Part shown: positions 1 to 7,096 of the stretch, piece after piece
Numbering within the stretch: the stretch's first letter is position 1
Layout of the letters: each line of letters starts with the position of its first letter
Assembly: GCF_030817355.1 (NCBI RefSeq)
Contig: NZ_JAUSZH010000001.1
Coordinates: forward strand, 7,477,001 to 7,541,000
Origin: Streptomyces sp. V1I1
Lineage (GTDB): Bacteria; Actinomycetota; Actinomycetes; Streptomycetales; Streptomycetaceae
DNA length: 64,000 bases
Direction: 5' to 3'
Notes under the pieces: generated by a model
Databases searched by the model: none
Told to the model about the DNA's origin: nothing
The model's input: the letters and a program-made list of their open reading frames with translations, nothing else
Position numbers and translations under genes: made by a program

Positions 1-45
1 TGCCCAGGCACCCGGCCCCGGTTCCGGTTCCGGTTCCGGTTCCTG

Positions 46-1428
46 TCAAGCCGCGGCGGCCTCGGCGTCGGGGGCGTCGGCGGCGTCCGGGATCCAGGAG
101 CCGTGGATCATGGCCGGCACCCGACGCGGCAGGTGGATGGTGGCGATCGGCGGGACGGACAGATCGGATGCGTCCAGGACGAGCATCCTGGAGGCGTCCT
201 GGTTCAGGTCGCTGACGATGGTCAGCAGATAGCCGGCGTCCTCGTCGGTGGCGTCCGTGGCCGGGACGAACACGGCCTCGCTGGGGAGCTGTCCCGTTCC
301 CACGGGCAGCAGTTGGCGGGCTCCGGTCGACCGGTCGTACTTGACGAGGGCGTGGTTGCCGATACCCAGGTCGTCCGGGAAGGAGAGCGCGTACTGGTAT
401 CGGTGCTCTTGGCCGAGGAGATCGTCGTTGATGGTCGGGAATTCGACTGTCAGGTCGTCGGTCGCCTCCTCCTTGACGTTGCCCGCCGCCAGGTCCACTG
501 TCCAACGCCGCTGACGGGAGCCTGAGTTGGGCTCGGCGCCGCGGTCCGGGGCGCCCACCCACCAGTTCCAGGAGCGCTGCCAGCCGGTACGGCCCACGCA
601 CGGGCCCTCGACGACGATCCGCCCGTACGCGTCCTCGTAGGCGTTGGCGAAGTGCATCCCGTACCCCTGACCGATCTCGAACCAGCGGATCCTGCTCGCC
701 CCGCCGAAGCCCCGCGGCATGATGCCGATGCGCGACCGCTGCTCGTCGCTCCAGCGGTACGGGATGCCCGAGTGCTCGGCCGGGTCGAAGGTCACCGACC
801 CCTCCAGGAACACGACGTAGTGCTCGGTGATTGCGAAGTCGTGCTTCAGCGCGGCGCTTGCCCCCGGGACCTCCTGGCTCTGCAGGACGTCACCCTTCGG
901 GGAGGCCACGTGGTGGACCAGGAACGGCGGGAACGGCGAGGACGCGAAGAAGTGCAGCTCACCGGTGACCGGGTCCTCCTTGGGGTGCGCGGTCATCGCC
1001 GTGGTCAGCTTCCCGCCGAAGTCGAATGCGCCCACGGTCTCCAGATCGGCAGTCAGCTCGAAGGGGAGCGCCGACTCGCACAGCGCGAGCAGTCGGCCGC
1101 CGTGCTCGATGACATGCGTGCCCGCGGTGCTGGCGGTCAGGTCGGGGCCCCGGTCCGTCATATACGGCGCGCCCTGAAGGGCGGGGGTGTGCACCCAGCG
1201 GTTGCGGTACCACCCGGCGCGGCCCTCACGCAGCCGGATGCCGTGCACCATGCCGCTGCCCTTGAACCAGTGGGTGGGGGTGATGCCGGGCTTCGGGTTG
1301 TGGCTGTTACGGATCAGCCGGCCGGTCAGCTCGGGCGGCAGGCTGCCCTCGACGGTGAGTTGTGTCGCGGTGATCTCGTCGGCGACGGGGGCGTAGTGGC
1401 CGGTCAGGTAGGGCTTGTTCGTGCTCAT
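46..1428 (-). CDS. Carotenoid oxygenase (RPE65/lignostilbene dioxygenase family)
   Basis: A 460-aa protein of the normal length for bacterial carotenoid cleavage oxygenases, non-haem iron enzymes that split carotenoid or stilbene double bonds with O2. All four iron-ligand histidine contexts of the beta-propeller family are visible: TAHPKEDP, LKHDFAITEHY, GMHFANAYED and, near the C-terminus, IHGSW. The open frame extends upstream, but I place the start at the ATG at 1428 (MSTNKPYL) because AGGAGAG lies at the right distance before it. It is the last gene of a leftward TetR-MFS-SRPBCC-oxygenase group. A strong hairpin separates it from the SRPBCC gene, so it may be partly uncoupled. No signal peptide, so probably cytoplasmic. 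The substrate cannot be told from sequence; carotenoid genes are not nearby. Confidence 0.9.
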   Translation of the reverse strand: MSTNKPYLTGHYAPVADEITATQLTVEGSLPPELTGRLIRNSHNPKPGITPTHWFKGSGMVHGIRLREGRAGWYRNRWVHTPALQGAPYMTDRGPDLTASTAGTHVIEHGGRLLALCESALPFELTADLETVGAFDFGGKLTTAMTAHPKEDPVTGELHFFASSPFPPFLVHHVASPKGDVLQSQEVPGASAALKHDFAITEHYVVFLEGSVTFDPAEHSGIPYRWSDEQRSRIGIMPRGFGGASRIRWFEIGQGYGMHFANAYEDAYGRIVVEGPCVGRTGWQRSWNWWVGAPDRGAEPNSGSRQRRWTVDLAAGNVKEEATDDLTVEFPTINDDLLGQEHRYQYALSFPDDLGIGNHALVKYDRSTGARQLLPVGTGQLPSEAVFVPATDATDEDAGYLLTIVSDLNQDASRMLVLDASDLSVPPIATIHLPRRVPAMIHGSWIPDAADAPDAEAAAA

Positions 1429-1506
1429 GGTGGTGACCTCTCCTACGGGTTGTGCGGGGGACTGACTCGAGTGAGTGGGTAGTGGTGGTGGTGACCTCTC
1501 GCGGAG

Positions 1507-1538
1507 GGCGGCGGGGAGCGGGACGGCTCCCCGCCGCC
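1507..1538 (-). terminator. GC-rich hairpin between SRPBCC and oxygenase genes
   Basis: Perfect 13-bp inverted repeat (arms 1507-1519 and 1526-1538) with a 6-nt loop. It follows the SRPBCC stop codon and precedes the oxygenase start in the direction of transcription. No T-run follows, as usual in Streptomyces. It may terminate or attenuate read-through into the oxygenase. Confidence 0.6.
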
Positions 1539-1547
1539 GCGACGCCG

Positions 1548-1994
1548 CTAGCGGCGCTCGGCCTCCGTCTTCAGGTGGCTCAGCCACGCCTCAAGGGACT
1601 GTTCGAGCGCCTGCCGGAGCTGCTCGGGCTGGGCGTCGACCGGAGCTCCGCTCCAGGACTCCTCGGTGTGGACGGTCACCACGCCGTCCGTCTCCTTGAA
1701 GGTCCATACGTGGACACCGTCGATGCCCTGCGACGGGCCTCCCCAGACGATGCGCCGGCCGGGCACGATCTGGCGGACCGTGGAGGTGATGTCGAGGCCG
1801 TGGGTGAGCCACCGGAAACTGGCGCCGGGGGCGAGTGGGCCGTCGAGCTCGGCCCGCTCGATGTCCGGGTTCCAGCCGGCCCAGGAGTCGATGTCCGTGT
1901 GCACCGCCCAGACGGTGGCGAGCGGGGCGTTGACGGTGGTCGAGAGCCGTACGACTACGGGGGCGCACTCGTCGACGGTGATGTCGGTGTTCAT
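1548..1994 (-). CDS. SRPBCC (START-like) ligand-binding protein
   Basis: A 148-aa protein with the helix-grip layout of SRPBCC/polyketide-cyclase-like proteins. It has an early beta strand with VRLSTTVNAPLATVWAV, then DIDSWAGWNPDI (the usual 'd...W..W.p.i' segment), strands around the middle, and a long amphipathic C-terminal helix. Such proteins bind hydrophobic ligands or act as cyclases or hydratases; no catalytic residue can be assigned here. The start is the ATG at 1994 with AAGGAG upstream. It lies 32 nt after the MFS transporter stop and is very probably co-transcribed with it. Its ligand may be the compound exported or cleaved by its neighbours, but that is inference. Confidence 0.85.
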   Translation of the reverse strand: MNTDITVDECAPVVVRLSTTVNAPLATVWAVHTDIDSWAGWNPDIERAELDGPLAPGASFRWLTHGLDITSTVRQIVPGRRIVWGGPSQGIDGVHVWTFKETDGVVTVHTEESWSGAPVDAQPEQLRQALEQSLEAWLSHLKTEAERR

Positions 1995-2026
1995 GTCGAG
2001 GTCTCCTTCGGGAATTCCTGGCTGGT

Positions 2027-3580
2027 TCAGCGGGTGGTGGTGGGTGTGGTCCGCGCGGCGGTGTTGCCCGGTGGACCGGGGTCGGGAGCCGGAGCCGGAG
2101 GCGGCTCGGTGGACGGCGGCGCCGGGTGGCGGCGCGCCAGGAGGGGAGCCAGGGCGGCCCCGGCGGCGACGACGGCCGCCGAGGCGAGGAACGCGGCCCG
2201 GTAGCCCTCGGTGAGGGCCGCCGCGTGGGAGTAGTGGTGCTCGAATGCGGCCGTACGGGATGCGGCGAGGGTGCCGAGCACGGCCAGCCCCAGGGCTCCG
2301 CCGACCTGCCGGGTGGTGTTTATCAGGCCGCCGGCGAGGCCCGTGTCGGCGGGCTGGACGCCGGTGACGGCGGCACCGGTGAGCTGTACGAAGGCAATGC
2401 CGAGGCCGAGGCCGATGGCGATGATGGGACCGAGCACATCGGCGGCGAAGGTTCCGGTCGCGGAGATACGGGCCAGCCACAGCAGTCCGGCGACCTGGGC
2501 CAGCAGGCCCGCGGCGAGGGTGACGGCCGGTCCCAGTCGGCGGGCGAGCCGTGGTGCCAGGGACGACCCGACCATGTTCGCCGCCGCCAGCGGTAGTTGC
2601 GAAAGCCCCGCCTGCAGCGGCCCGTGGCCGAGCACCTGTTGCTGGTAAAGGGGAAGAAAGAAGAACAGTCCGACCCAGACGGCGCCCAGGAGTGCCATGG
2701 CGAGATTGGCGGGACCGACCGAGCCCGTCGTGAGCAGGCGCGGCGGCAGCAGGGGCGCGGGGTGGCGCCGCTCGACCAGGACGAAGAGCGCGAGCAGGAC
2801 GGCGGCGGCCGCCACGCTGCCCAGGACCCAGGGGTCGGTCCAGCCGGAGCGGCCGGCGGTCGTGAGGCCGTAGACGAGGGCGACGAGACCGGTCGTGACG
2901 GTCACCGCTCCGGTGAGGTCGAGGCGCCGGGGGCCGGGGCCGGGAACCGGGTCGGCGGGCACGAGCACCACGGTGGCGGCGAGGACCACGGCCGCAGCGA
3001 GTGCGGATGCGTGGAAGACCCAGGGCCAGCCCAGCCTCTCGGTGAGCACGCCGCCCAGCAGGACTCCGGCGGCGCCGCCCGCGCCGGAGACCGCGCCCCA
3101 CACCCCAAGCGCCCTGCCGCGCCGCGGGCCGGGCGCGAAGTGCCGCATGACGAGGGAGAGCGCGGCGGGCGCGACGGCGGCGGCACCTATGCCCTGCGCG
3201 GCGCGGGCGGTGATCAGCGTCCACGGGGCGGTGGACAGCCCCGCCCCGAGCGACGCGGCGGCGAAGAGCGCGAGGCCCGCGAGGAGGACCCGGCGCCCGC
3301 CTACGAGGTCGGCGGCCCGCCCGCCCAGGAGCAGCAGCGCTCCGAAGGCGAGCCCGTAGGAGTTGACGACCCAGGACAGGCCTGCGTCGGACAGACCGAC
3401 GCTGTCGCGGACCGAGGGAAGGGCGACGTTGACGATGGAGGTGCTGAGCACGACCGCGAACTGCGCAGCGGCCAGAACGGCAAGGGTGGCCCCGGGCCGG
3501 CCTGCGGGGAGGCCATCGGATGCGACGGACGAGGGCGGCGCACCGGACCCGTCGGCGGCGCCGTTCGGTGTGCTGGGCAT
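2027..3580 (-). CDS. MFS drug-efflux transporter, DHA2 (EmrB/QacA-like)
   Basis: A 517-aa, strongly hydrophobic protein of the size of 14-TM DHA2 antiporters. Near the N-terminus it carries the family landmarks NVALPSVRDSVGLSDAG and WVVNSYGLAFGALLLLGGRAADLVGGRR (motif A-type loop, given in two pieces). Such proteins export drugs or metabolites using the proton gradient. The longest frame starts at 3613, but the ATG at 3580 (MPSTPNG) has AGGAG eight bases upstream, so I prefer it; the longer start would lie inside the operator. The gene follows the TetR gene on the same strand. A near-palindrome that matches the one in front of tetR lies at 3593-3614, just upstream of the ribosome binding site, so repression by that TetR protein is likely. 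Confidence 0.9.
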   Translation of the reverse strand: MPSTPNGAADGSGAPPSSVASDGLPAGRPGATLAVLAAAQFAVVLSTSIVNVALPSVRDSVGLSDAGLSWVVNSYGLAFGALLLLGGRAADLVGGRRVLLAGLALFAAASLGAGLSTAPWTLITARAAQGIGAAAVAPAALSLVMRHFAPGPRRGRALGVWGAVSGAGGAAGVLLGGVLTERLGWPWVFHASALAAAVVLAATVVLVPADPVPGPGPRRLDLTGAVTVTTGLVALVYGLTTAGRSGWTDPWVLGSVAAAAVLLALFVLVERRHPAPLLPPRLLTTGSVGPANLAMALLGAVWVGLFFFLPLYQQQVLGHGPLQAGLSQLPLAAANMVGSSLAPRLARRLGPAVTLAAGLLAQVAGLLWLARISATGTFAADVLGPIIAIGLGLGIAFVQLTGAAVTGVQPADTGLAGGLINTTRQVGGALGLAVLGTLAASRTAAFEHHYSHAAALTEGYRAAFLASAAVVAAGAALAPLLARRHPAPPSTEPPPAPAPDPGPPGNTAARTTPTTTR

Positions 3581-3592
3581 GCGGAACACTCC

Positions 3593-3614
3593 TATGTGTG
3601 GTTGACCACTCATA
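3593..3614 (-). promoter_or_regulatory. Putative TetR operator upstream of the MFS gene
   Basis: Near-perfect palindrome with 10-bp arms 3593-3602 (TATGTGTGGT) and 3605-3614 (ACCACTCATA), 9 of 10 pairs matching, 2-bp centre. The half-site ACCACTCA recurs in the same register and orientation in front of tetR at 4264-4273. Confidence 0.65.
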
Positions 3615-3685
3615 CATTAGTTCAGAAAAAAGGCCAGGCGTCGGTCCGTGCGCGGTGCGGGCCGACGCCCTGCCGGGTTGTGCTG

Positions 3686-4252
3686 TCAGAAGTGCCGGAT
3701 GCCCGCCGTGAGCGTGCGCGTCCAGGGGGCGTCCACCTTCTCCGCGTCCATCGACACCAGCAGGTGGCACAGCATGCCGGTGGCGAAGAACTCCTGGATC
3801 TGCCGGTCCTCGCCCCCGGAGGCTCCGCGGACGTACTCCACCAGGCGGGCGTACCCCGCCCGCACGGCGTCCCGGACCGCCGCCTCGGAGACCGCGGCCG
3901 CCTGGGCGTGCATCTGCACAAGCAGGAGGTCGTTGTCGCTGATCAGCCGGGCGTAGGCATCGCCCATCGCGGAGAGGACGGCGTCTGGCGAACCGCCCTT
4001 GGCGCCGGCGGCGCCGACCTCCAGGCTTTCCCGCACCCGGACGAAGCAGTGCTCGACGACCGCGACGAACAGTGACTCCTTGCTGGGGAAGAGCCGGTAG
4101 ACGTACGCCTGGGAGATGCCCGCGGCCCTGGCGACTTCGGAGGTCGTCGTGCCGTAGTACCCCTTCGACGCGAAGGCTCCGATGGCGGTGCGCAGCACCG
4201 TGTCGCGGCGCTCTTCGGCGGTGGACAGTTGACGGCGGCGTTCGGATTGCAT
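3686..4252 (-). CDS. TetR family transcriptional regulator
   Basis: A 188-aa protein. The N-terminal third is a TetR helix-turn-helix (RDTVLRTAIGAFASKGYYG, then TTSEVARAAGISQAYVYRLF and the following PSKESLF). The C-terminal ligand-binding part is divergent, as in most of the family. The frame could start at 4276, but I choose the ATG at 4252. A promoter with TTGACG (4287-4282) and TTAAGT (4264-4259), spaced by 17 nt, places transcription initiation on or next to that ATG, giving a leaderless message; no Shine-Dalgarno sequence is visible for either start. The operator palindrome overlaps the -10 element, so the gene should be autorepressed. It lies directly upstream of the MFS exporter it probably controls. 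Confidence 0.9.
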   Translation of the reverse strand: MQSERRRQLSTAEERRDTVLRTAIGAFASKGYYGTTTSEVARAAGISQAYVYRLFPSKESLFVAVVEHCFVRVRESLEVGAAGAKGGSPDAVLSAMGDAYARLISDNDLLLVQMHAQAAAVSEAAVRDAVRAGYARLVEYVRGASGGEDRQIQEFFATGMLCHLLVSMDAEKVDAPWTRTLTAGIRHF

Positions 4253-4287
4253 GTGAGTACTTAACCACTCACACATTTTGCCGTCAA
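4252..4287 (-). promoter_or_regulatory. tetR promoter and overlapping operator
   Basis: On the minus strand, -35 TTGACG (4287-4282), 17-nt spacer, -10 TTAAGT (4264-4259). The operator palindrome runs 4252-4273 with arms TGTGAGTACT and ACCACTCACA (8 of 10 pairs). It overlaps the -10 and the predicted start point at the ATG. Confidence 0.6.
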
Positions 4288-4427
4288 GGGCTCAGGGTGG
4301 CCAGAGGGGTCGGACCGCGCGCAAGGTGGGGGCTTGGCATAACGCACGGTGACGGCTCGACATGCGAGCGTGGCGGGTCCCTGTTTCGCTGTATCTGCCC
4401 GCTTTCCCTTCGAACAAGGAGTCACCC

Positions 4428-4619
4428 ATGAGCGTCGCAGGCGAATCTGGCGGCCGAGCGCAGCAGATGCGCGACAAGGCCAAGCAACTGTCCGAGGCCG
4501 CGGAGCGCGCGAGCGACCCGCAGGAGCGACAGAGGCTTCAGGAGAAGGCTCGGCGACTGCAGGAACAGAGCCGGCAGCAGGACGCGGGCGGCGACCGGGA
4601 CGAGTTCCCTCCTGCGTAA
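4428..4619 (+). CDS. Small coiled-coil protein, DUF6381-like
   Basis: A 63-aa, very hydrophilic protein. After a short MSVAGESGGRA leader comes an unbroken Lys/Glu/Gln/Arg-rich helix with leucine and alanine spacing (DKAKQLSEAAERASDPQER...), and then a Gly/Asp tail. AAGGAG at 4416-4421 sets the ATG at 4428. I recognise the leader and the helix pattern as the small Streptomyces family DUF6381, from memory. Function is unknown; a single amphipathic helix suggests a dimer or trimer coiled coil. It stands alone between the tetR promoter region and a strong terminator. Confidence 0.75.
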   Translation: MSVAGESGGRAQQMRDKAKQLSEAAERASDPQERQRLQEKARRLQEQSRQQDAGGDRDEFPPA

Positions 4620-4630
4620 CTGGCCTGTCC

Positions 4631-4671
4631 TGCCGATGGCCTGCCCTCACACCGAGGGCAGGTCATCGGCA
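4631..4671 (+). terminator. Terminator after the DUF6381-like gene
   Basis: A 17-bp stem with one G-T pair (arms 4631-4647 and 4655-4671) and a 7-nt loop, starting 11 nt after the stop codon. Confidence 0.75.
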
Positions 4672-4756
4672 CGCGGCATAGGTGTATGTACGCGGCATTA
4701 GTAAAGAAATGCTCCCCACCCTGTGATCTTCCCGGCTCATGGGGCACCCGGGGTCC

Positions 4757-5446
4757 ATGACGACTCTGTCTCGTGACACAGGCGACGCGGGCGGCCCGCT
4801 GGTAGTGCCGCCTGGTGTGTACCCGCCGCAGGAAGACACCTTTCTGCTGGCCGAAGCCCTGGACCGGGAACCGCTCAGACCCGGCGCAGACGTACTCGAC
4901 GTCGGGACGGGCGGCGGAGCGCTCGCCCTTGCCGCCGCGCGCCGCGGGGCCCGGGTGACCGCCGTCGACACGGCATGGCGGGCCGTGCTGGCCACCAGGC
5001 TCAACGCGGCCCTCGCCCGCCTCGACGTCGAAGTGCTCCACGGCGATCTGCTCACTCCCGCCGCGGGCCGCCGATTCGACCTCATCGTGACGAACCCGCC
5101 CTACGTGCCCTCCCCCGGGGGCCAGCCGCCGCGCGGCGGACCGGCACGCGCCTGGGACGCGGGCCGCGACGGCCGGGCCCTGGTGGACCGGATATGCGCC
5201 GGTGCCGCCGCCCTGCTGCGGCCGGGCGGAGCGCTGCTGCTGGTGCACTCCGCCGTGTGCGGTGTGGATTCCACGCTGGAGCGCCTCGCGCTGGGCGGCC
5301 TCGGAACAGCGGTGACCGACCGGCGCTGGATACCGTTCGGGCCCGTCATGCGCTCGCGGGCGCAGTGGCTGGAGGACCAGGGGCTGATCGCTCCCGGCCA
5401 GGAGAAGGAAGAGCTGGTGATCATCCGTGCCTGCCGACCCCAGTGA
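4757..5446 (+). CDS. HemK2/MTQ2-like class I SAM methyltransferase
   Basis: A 229-aa class I methyltransferase. The SAM-binding motif I is VLDVGTGGGALALAAA, with an acidic end of strand 2 (VTAVDTAW). The catalytic NPPY motif (LIVTNPPYVPSPGG) is the signature of N-methyltransferases acting on glutamine or adenine amides. Together with the leading PPQEDTFLLAEAL segment this points to the HemK2/MTQ2 group rather than PrmC. Start choice is uncertain: the ATG at 4757 has only a weak GGGG upstream, and an in-frame ATG at 4739 has nothing better. The 3' end overlaps the CDGSH gene by 20 nt, implying translational coupling. The target is unknown; in eukaryotes the relatives modify release factor. Confidence 0.85.
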   Translation: MTTLSRDTGDAGGPLVVPPGVYPPQEDTFLLAEALDREPLRPGADVLDVGTGGGALALAAARRGARVTAVDTAWRAVLATRLNAALARLDVEVLHGDLLTPAAGRRFDLIVTNPPYVPSPGGQPPRGGPARAWDAGRDGRALVDRICAGAAALLRPGGALLLVHSAVCGVDSTLERLALGGLGTAVTDRRWIPFGPVMRSRAQWLEDQGLIAPGQEKEELVIIRACRPQ

Positions 5447-5636
5447 ACGGCCGCGTCGCGTCACCGTGACGAAGGACGGCCCGGTGCTCGTGGAAGGCCC
5501 CGTCGAGGTGCTCCTCGAGGACGGGAGCAGCGTGACGTCGGACCGCTTCACCGTGGCGCTGTGCGCATGCCGGCGCAGCCGGTCGTACCCCTGGTGCGAC
5601 ACCAGCCACCGACGTCGGGACAAGGGTTGTCGATGA
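5427..5636 (+). CDS. CDGSH-type iron-sulfur protein
   Basis: A 69-aa protein with the CDGSH-type cluster motif: C46, C48, C57 and H61 in CACRRSRSYPWCDTSH. In this family three cysteines and one histidine hold a redox-active 2Fe-2S cluster. The usual DGSH reads DTSH here. The GTG start at 5427 lies inside the end of the methyltransferase gene, so the two are translated as a pair. The next gene downstream on this strand, 1.4 kb away, is a haem-oxygenase-like di-iron protein, to which this could supply electrons (inference). The stop codon overlaps the first unit of a tandem repeat. Confidence 0.88.
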   Translation: MPADPSERPRRVTVTKDGPVLVEGPVEVLLEDGSSVTSDRFTVALCACRRSRSYPWCDTSHRRRDKGCR

Positions 5637-5692
5637 ACTCGATGAACTCGATGAACTCGAACTCGACGAACTCGAACTCGAACTCGATGAAC
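5633..5692. repeat. Tandem hexa/nonanucleotide repeat between convergent genes
   Basis: Sixty bases built from GATGAACTC and GAACTC units in tandem, starting on the CDGSH stop codon and ending 9 nt before the ATP-grasp stop codon. It keeps triplet phase on the + strand (Met-Asn-Ser and Asn-Ser units) and reads as a serine run on the minus strand. The ORF it opens only runs antisense to the ligase gene, so I do not call it coding. It has no stable hairpin. Confidence 0.85.
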
Positions 5693-5701
5693 AGCCCTGC
5701 G

Positions 5702-6988
5702 CTAGGGGAGCAGCTCCATCTCCCGCGTCAGCCGCGCCTCGATCTCCGCCGTCCTGGCCGGATCGGCACCGATCACCGCGTACCGCCAGGACACGCCGTC
5801 CGCGGGAGCGTCCGCGTACAGGATCACCCCCTCCCCGCGGGCCGGATTCCAGCCCAGCCCTGCCGCCCGCAGGAGTTTCACGGCGTCGGCGAATCCGTAC
5901 GCGGCTCTGGACCGCCCATTCGCGATCAGCCATGCGGGGGAGCTCAGCCCAGCAGCGCGGCCGAGGCGGCCGACCATGACGTGCGGGGTGGTGGTGGCCG
6001 TCCGGCGGACGTTGCTCTCCGTGGCGTACAGCCTGCCGTCCGAAGCGAGGACCGCGTCCAGTCCGTACGGGCCGGCGTACCCCTGCCGAGCCAAGTAGCG
6101 CCCCAGCGCCATGCCCCACTGCTCCAGCTCCTTCGCGGAGTCCTCCGCCATGTCTTCGAGGGGTGATACGTAGCCGGTGAAGGACCCGCCGGACGTGCGC
6201 ATCTCGCCGCTGAACATCGGCCGGGGCCTGCTGCGGCACGCCTCCAGCTGGACGCTGACCGACCGGGCCACGTCGAGACACTGCTCGACCACCCAGTCCC
6301 CGTCGGCACCGACGAGGCCGGCCGGCCAGTCCCGCTCCCAGGACGCGTCGGCGTGCTCAGTACGAGAGACGAACCGCACCCCGTGACCACCGGCGGAGCG
6401 GTCGGGCTTGACCACCACCCGCTCGTACCGCGCCAGCAGTTCAGCCACCGTCCGCGTCAGTCGATCGCGTCGGCAGACCTGCCCGGGCGGCAGCCGCATC
6501 CCCAGGTCACGAGCGACTGCGCGGAAGCCGGACTTCGTATTGAGCCGGGACGTCACGTCCAGCGCACTCGTGCCCACTCCGCCGGGCCCATAGGGGACTA
6601 CCGGCACCTCCAGCTCCGCGGCGAGTGCGACCGAAGGGACGTCCAGTGCGGTGGGCAGCAATTTGACCCCCTCCCGCCCGGCGATCAGCGCCCGGAGCTC
6701 GTCCATGAGCCCGGCCCGGCGTACCGCCTCCGCCATCGGCACACCCGGCGTCGCCGGTACGGTCACCACGGCCACGGAGTCGTACGGCACGCCCAGCAGC
6801 TCTCCCGCGTAACGCCGGAAGTCCCGGCTGAGCGGCACGGGGGAGACCAGCACGTCACTGGGGCGCGCCAGCCAGATCTTGCGCGGTGCCTGTGCCGCCC
6901 ACTGCTCCAGCACCTCGTGGGACGCCAGATCGACGGCCACCTCGGACTGGAAATTGGCGTAGATGATCCACGGCTCGCGGTGCTCCAC
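5702..6988 (-). CDS. ATP-grasp ligase, pre-ATP-grasp/PGM1-like
   Basis: A 428-aa protein. The N-terminal ~150 residues look like the pre-ATP-grasp domain of peptide ligases related to PGM1. The central part has ATP-grasp landmarks: RVVVKPDRSAGGHGVRFVS (lysine and glycine-rich loop) and VVEQCLD. Later, GPYGLDAVLASDGRLYATESNVRR carries the metal/phosphate-binding acidic and asparagine residues (quoted here for position ~310-335 as GPYGLDAVL and YATESNVRR). The C-terminal ~100 residues match the expected PGM1-like tail. Such enzymes join a carboxylate to an amine through an acyl phosphate. The start is the GTG at 6988; an ATG three codons upstream is followed at once by a stop. No Shine-Dalgarno sequence is visible. 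It is divergent from the di-iron protein gene. Substrates are unknown. Confidence 0.75.
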   Translation of the reverse strand: MEHREPWIIYANFQSEVAVDLASHEVLEQWAAQAPRKIWLARPSDVLVSPVPLSRDFRRYAGELLGVPYDSVAVVTVPATPGVPMAEAVRRAGLMDELRALIAGREGVKLLPTALDVPSVALAAELEVPVVPYGPGGVGTSALDVTSRLNTKSGFRAVARDLGMRLPPGQVCRRDRLTRTVAELLARYERVVVKPDRSAGGHGVRFVSRTEHADASWERDWPAGLVGADGDWVVEQCLDVARSVSVQLEACRSRPRPMFSGEMRTSGGSFTGYVSPLEDMAEDSAKELEQWGMALGRYLARQGYAGPYGLDAVLASDGRLYATESNVRRTATTTPHVMVGRLGRAAGLSSPAWLIANGRSRAAYGFADAVKLLRAAGLGWNPARGEGVILYADAPADGVSWRYAVIGADPARTAEIEARLTREMELLP

Positions 6989-7096
6989 GTTTCACATCGT
7001 GACTCGTTGCGCGGGTGTGCGACAGCTCGGGCGGAGGAACCCACCTGCGTGGAGCATCCGCCCGATAAAGGGACGATCACGGGGTACCGGGGGGAT

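Noticed and set aside
1548..4268. A 906-aa open frame on the minus strand spanning several genes
   Set aside because: Only its last 148 codons (the SRPBCC protein) have a family pattern and a ribosome binding site. The rest is Arg/Pro-rich antiframe reading of the MFS and TetR genes.
5633..5692. CRISPR-like array
   Set aside because: Units are 6-9 bp without spacers.
5633..6166. A + strand ORF starting MNSMNSMNSNS, overlapping the CDGSH stop by ATGA
   Set aside because: The junction looks like coupling, but after the repeat the frame is only the antisense of the ATP-grasp gene, with no conserved pattern.
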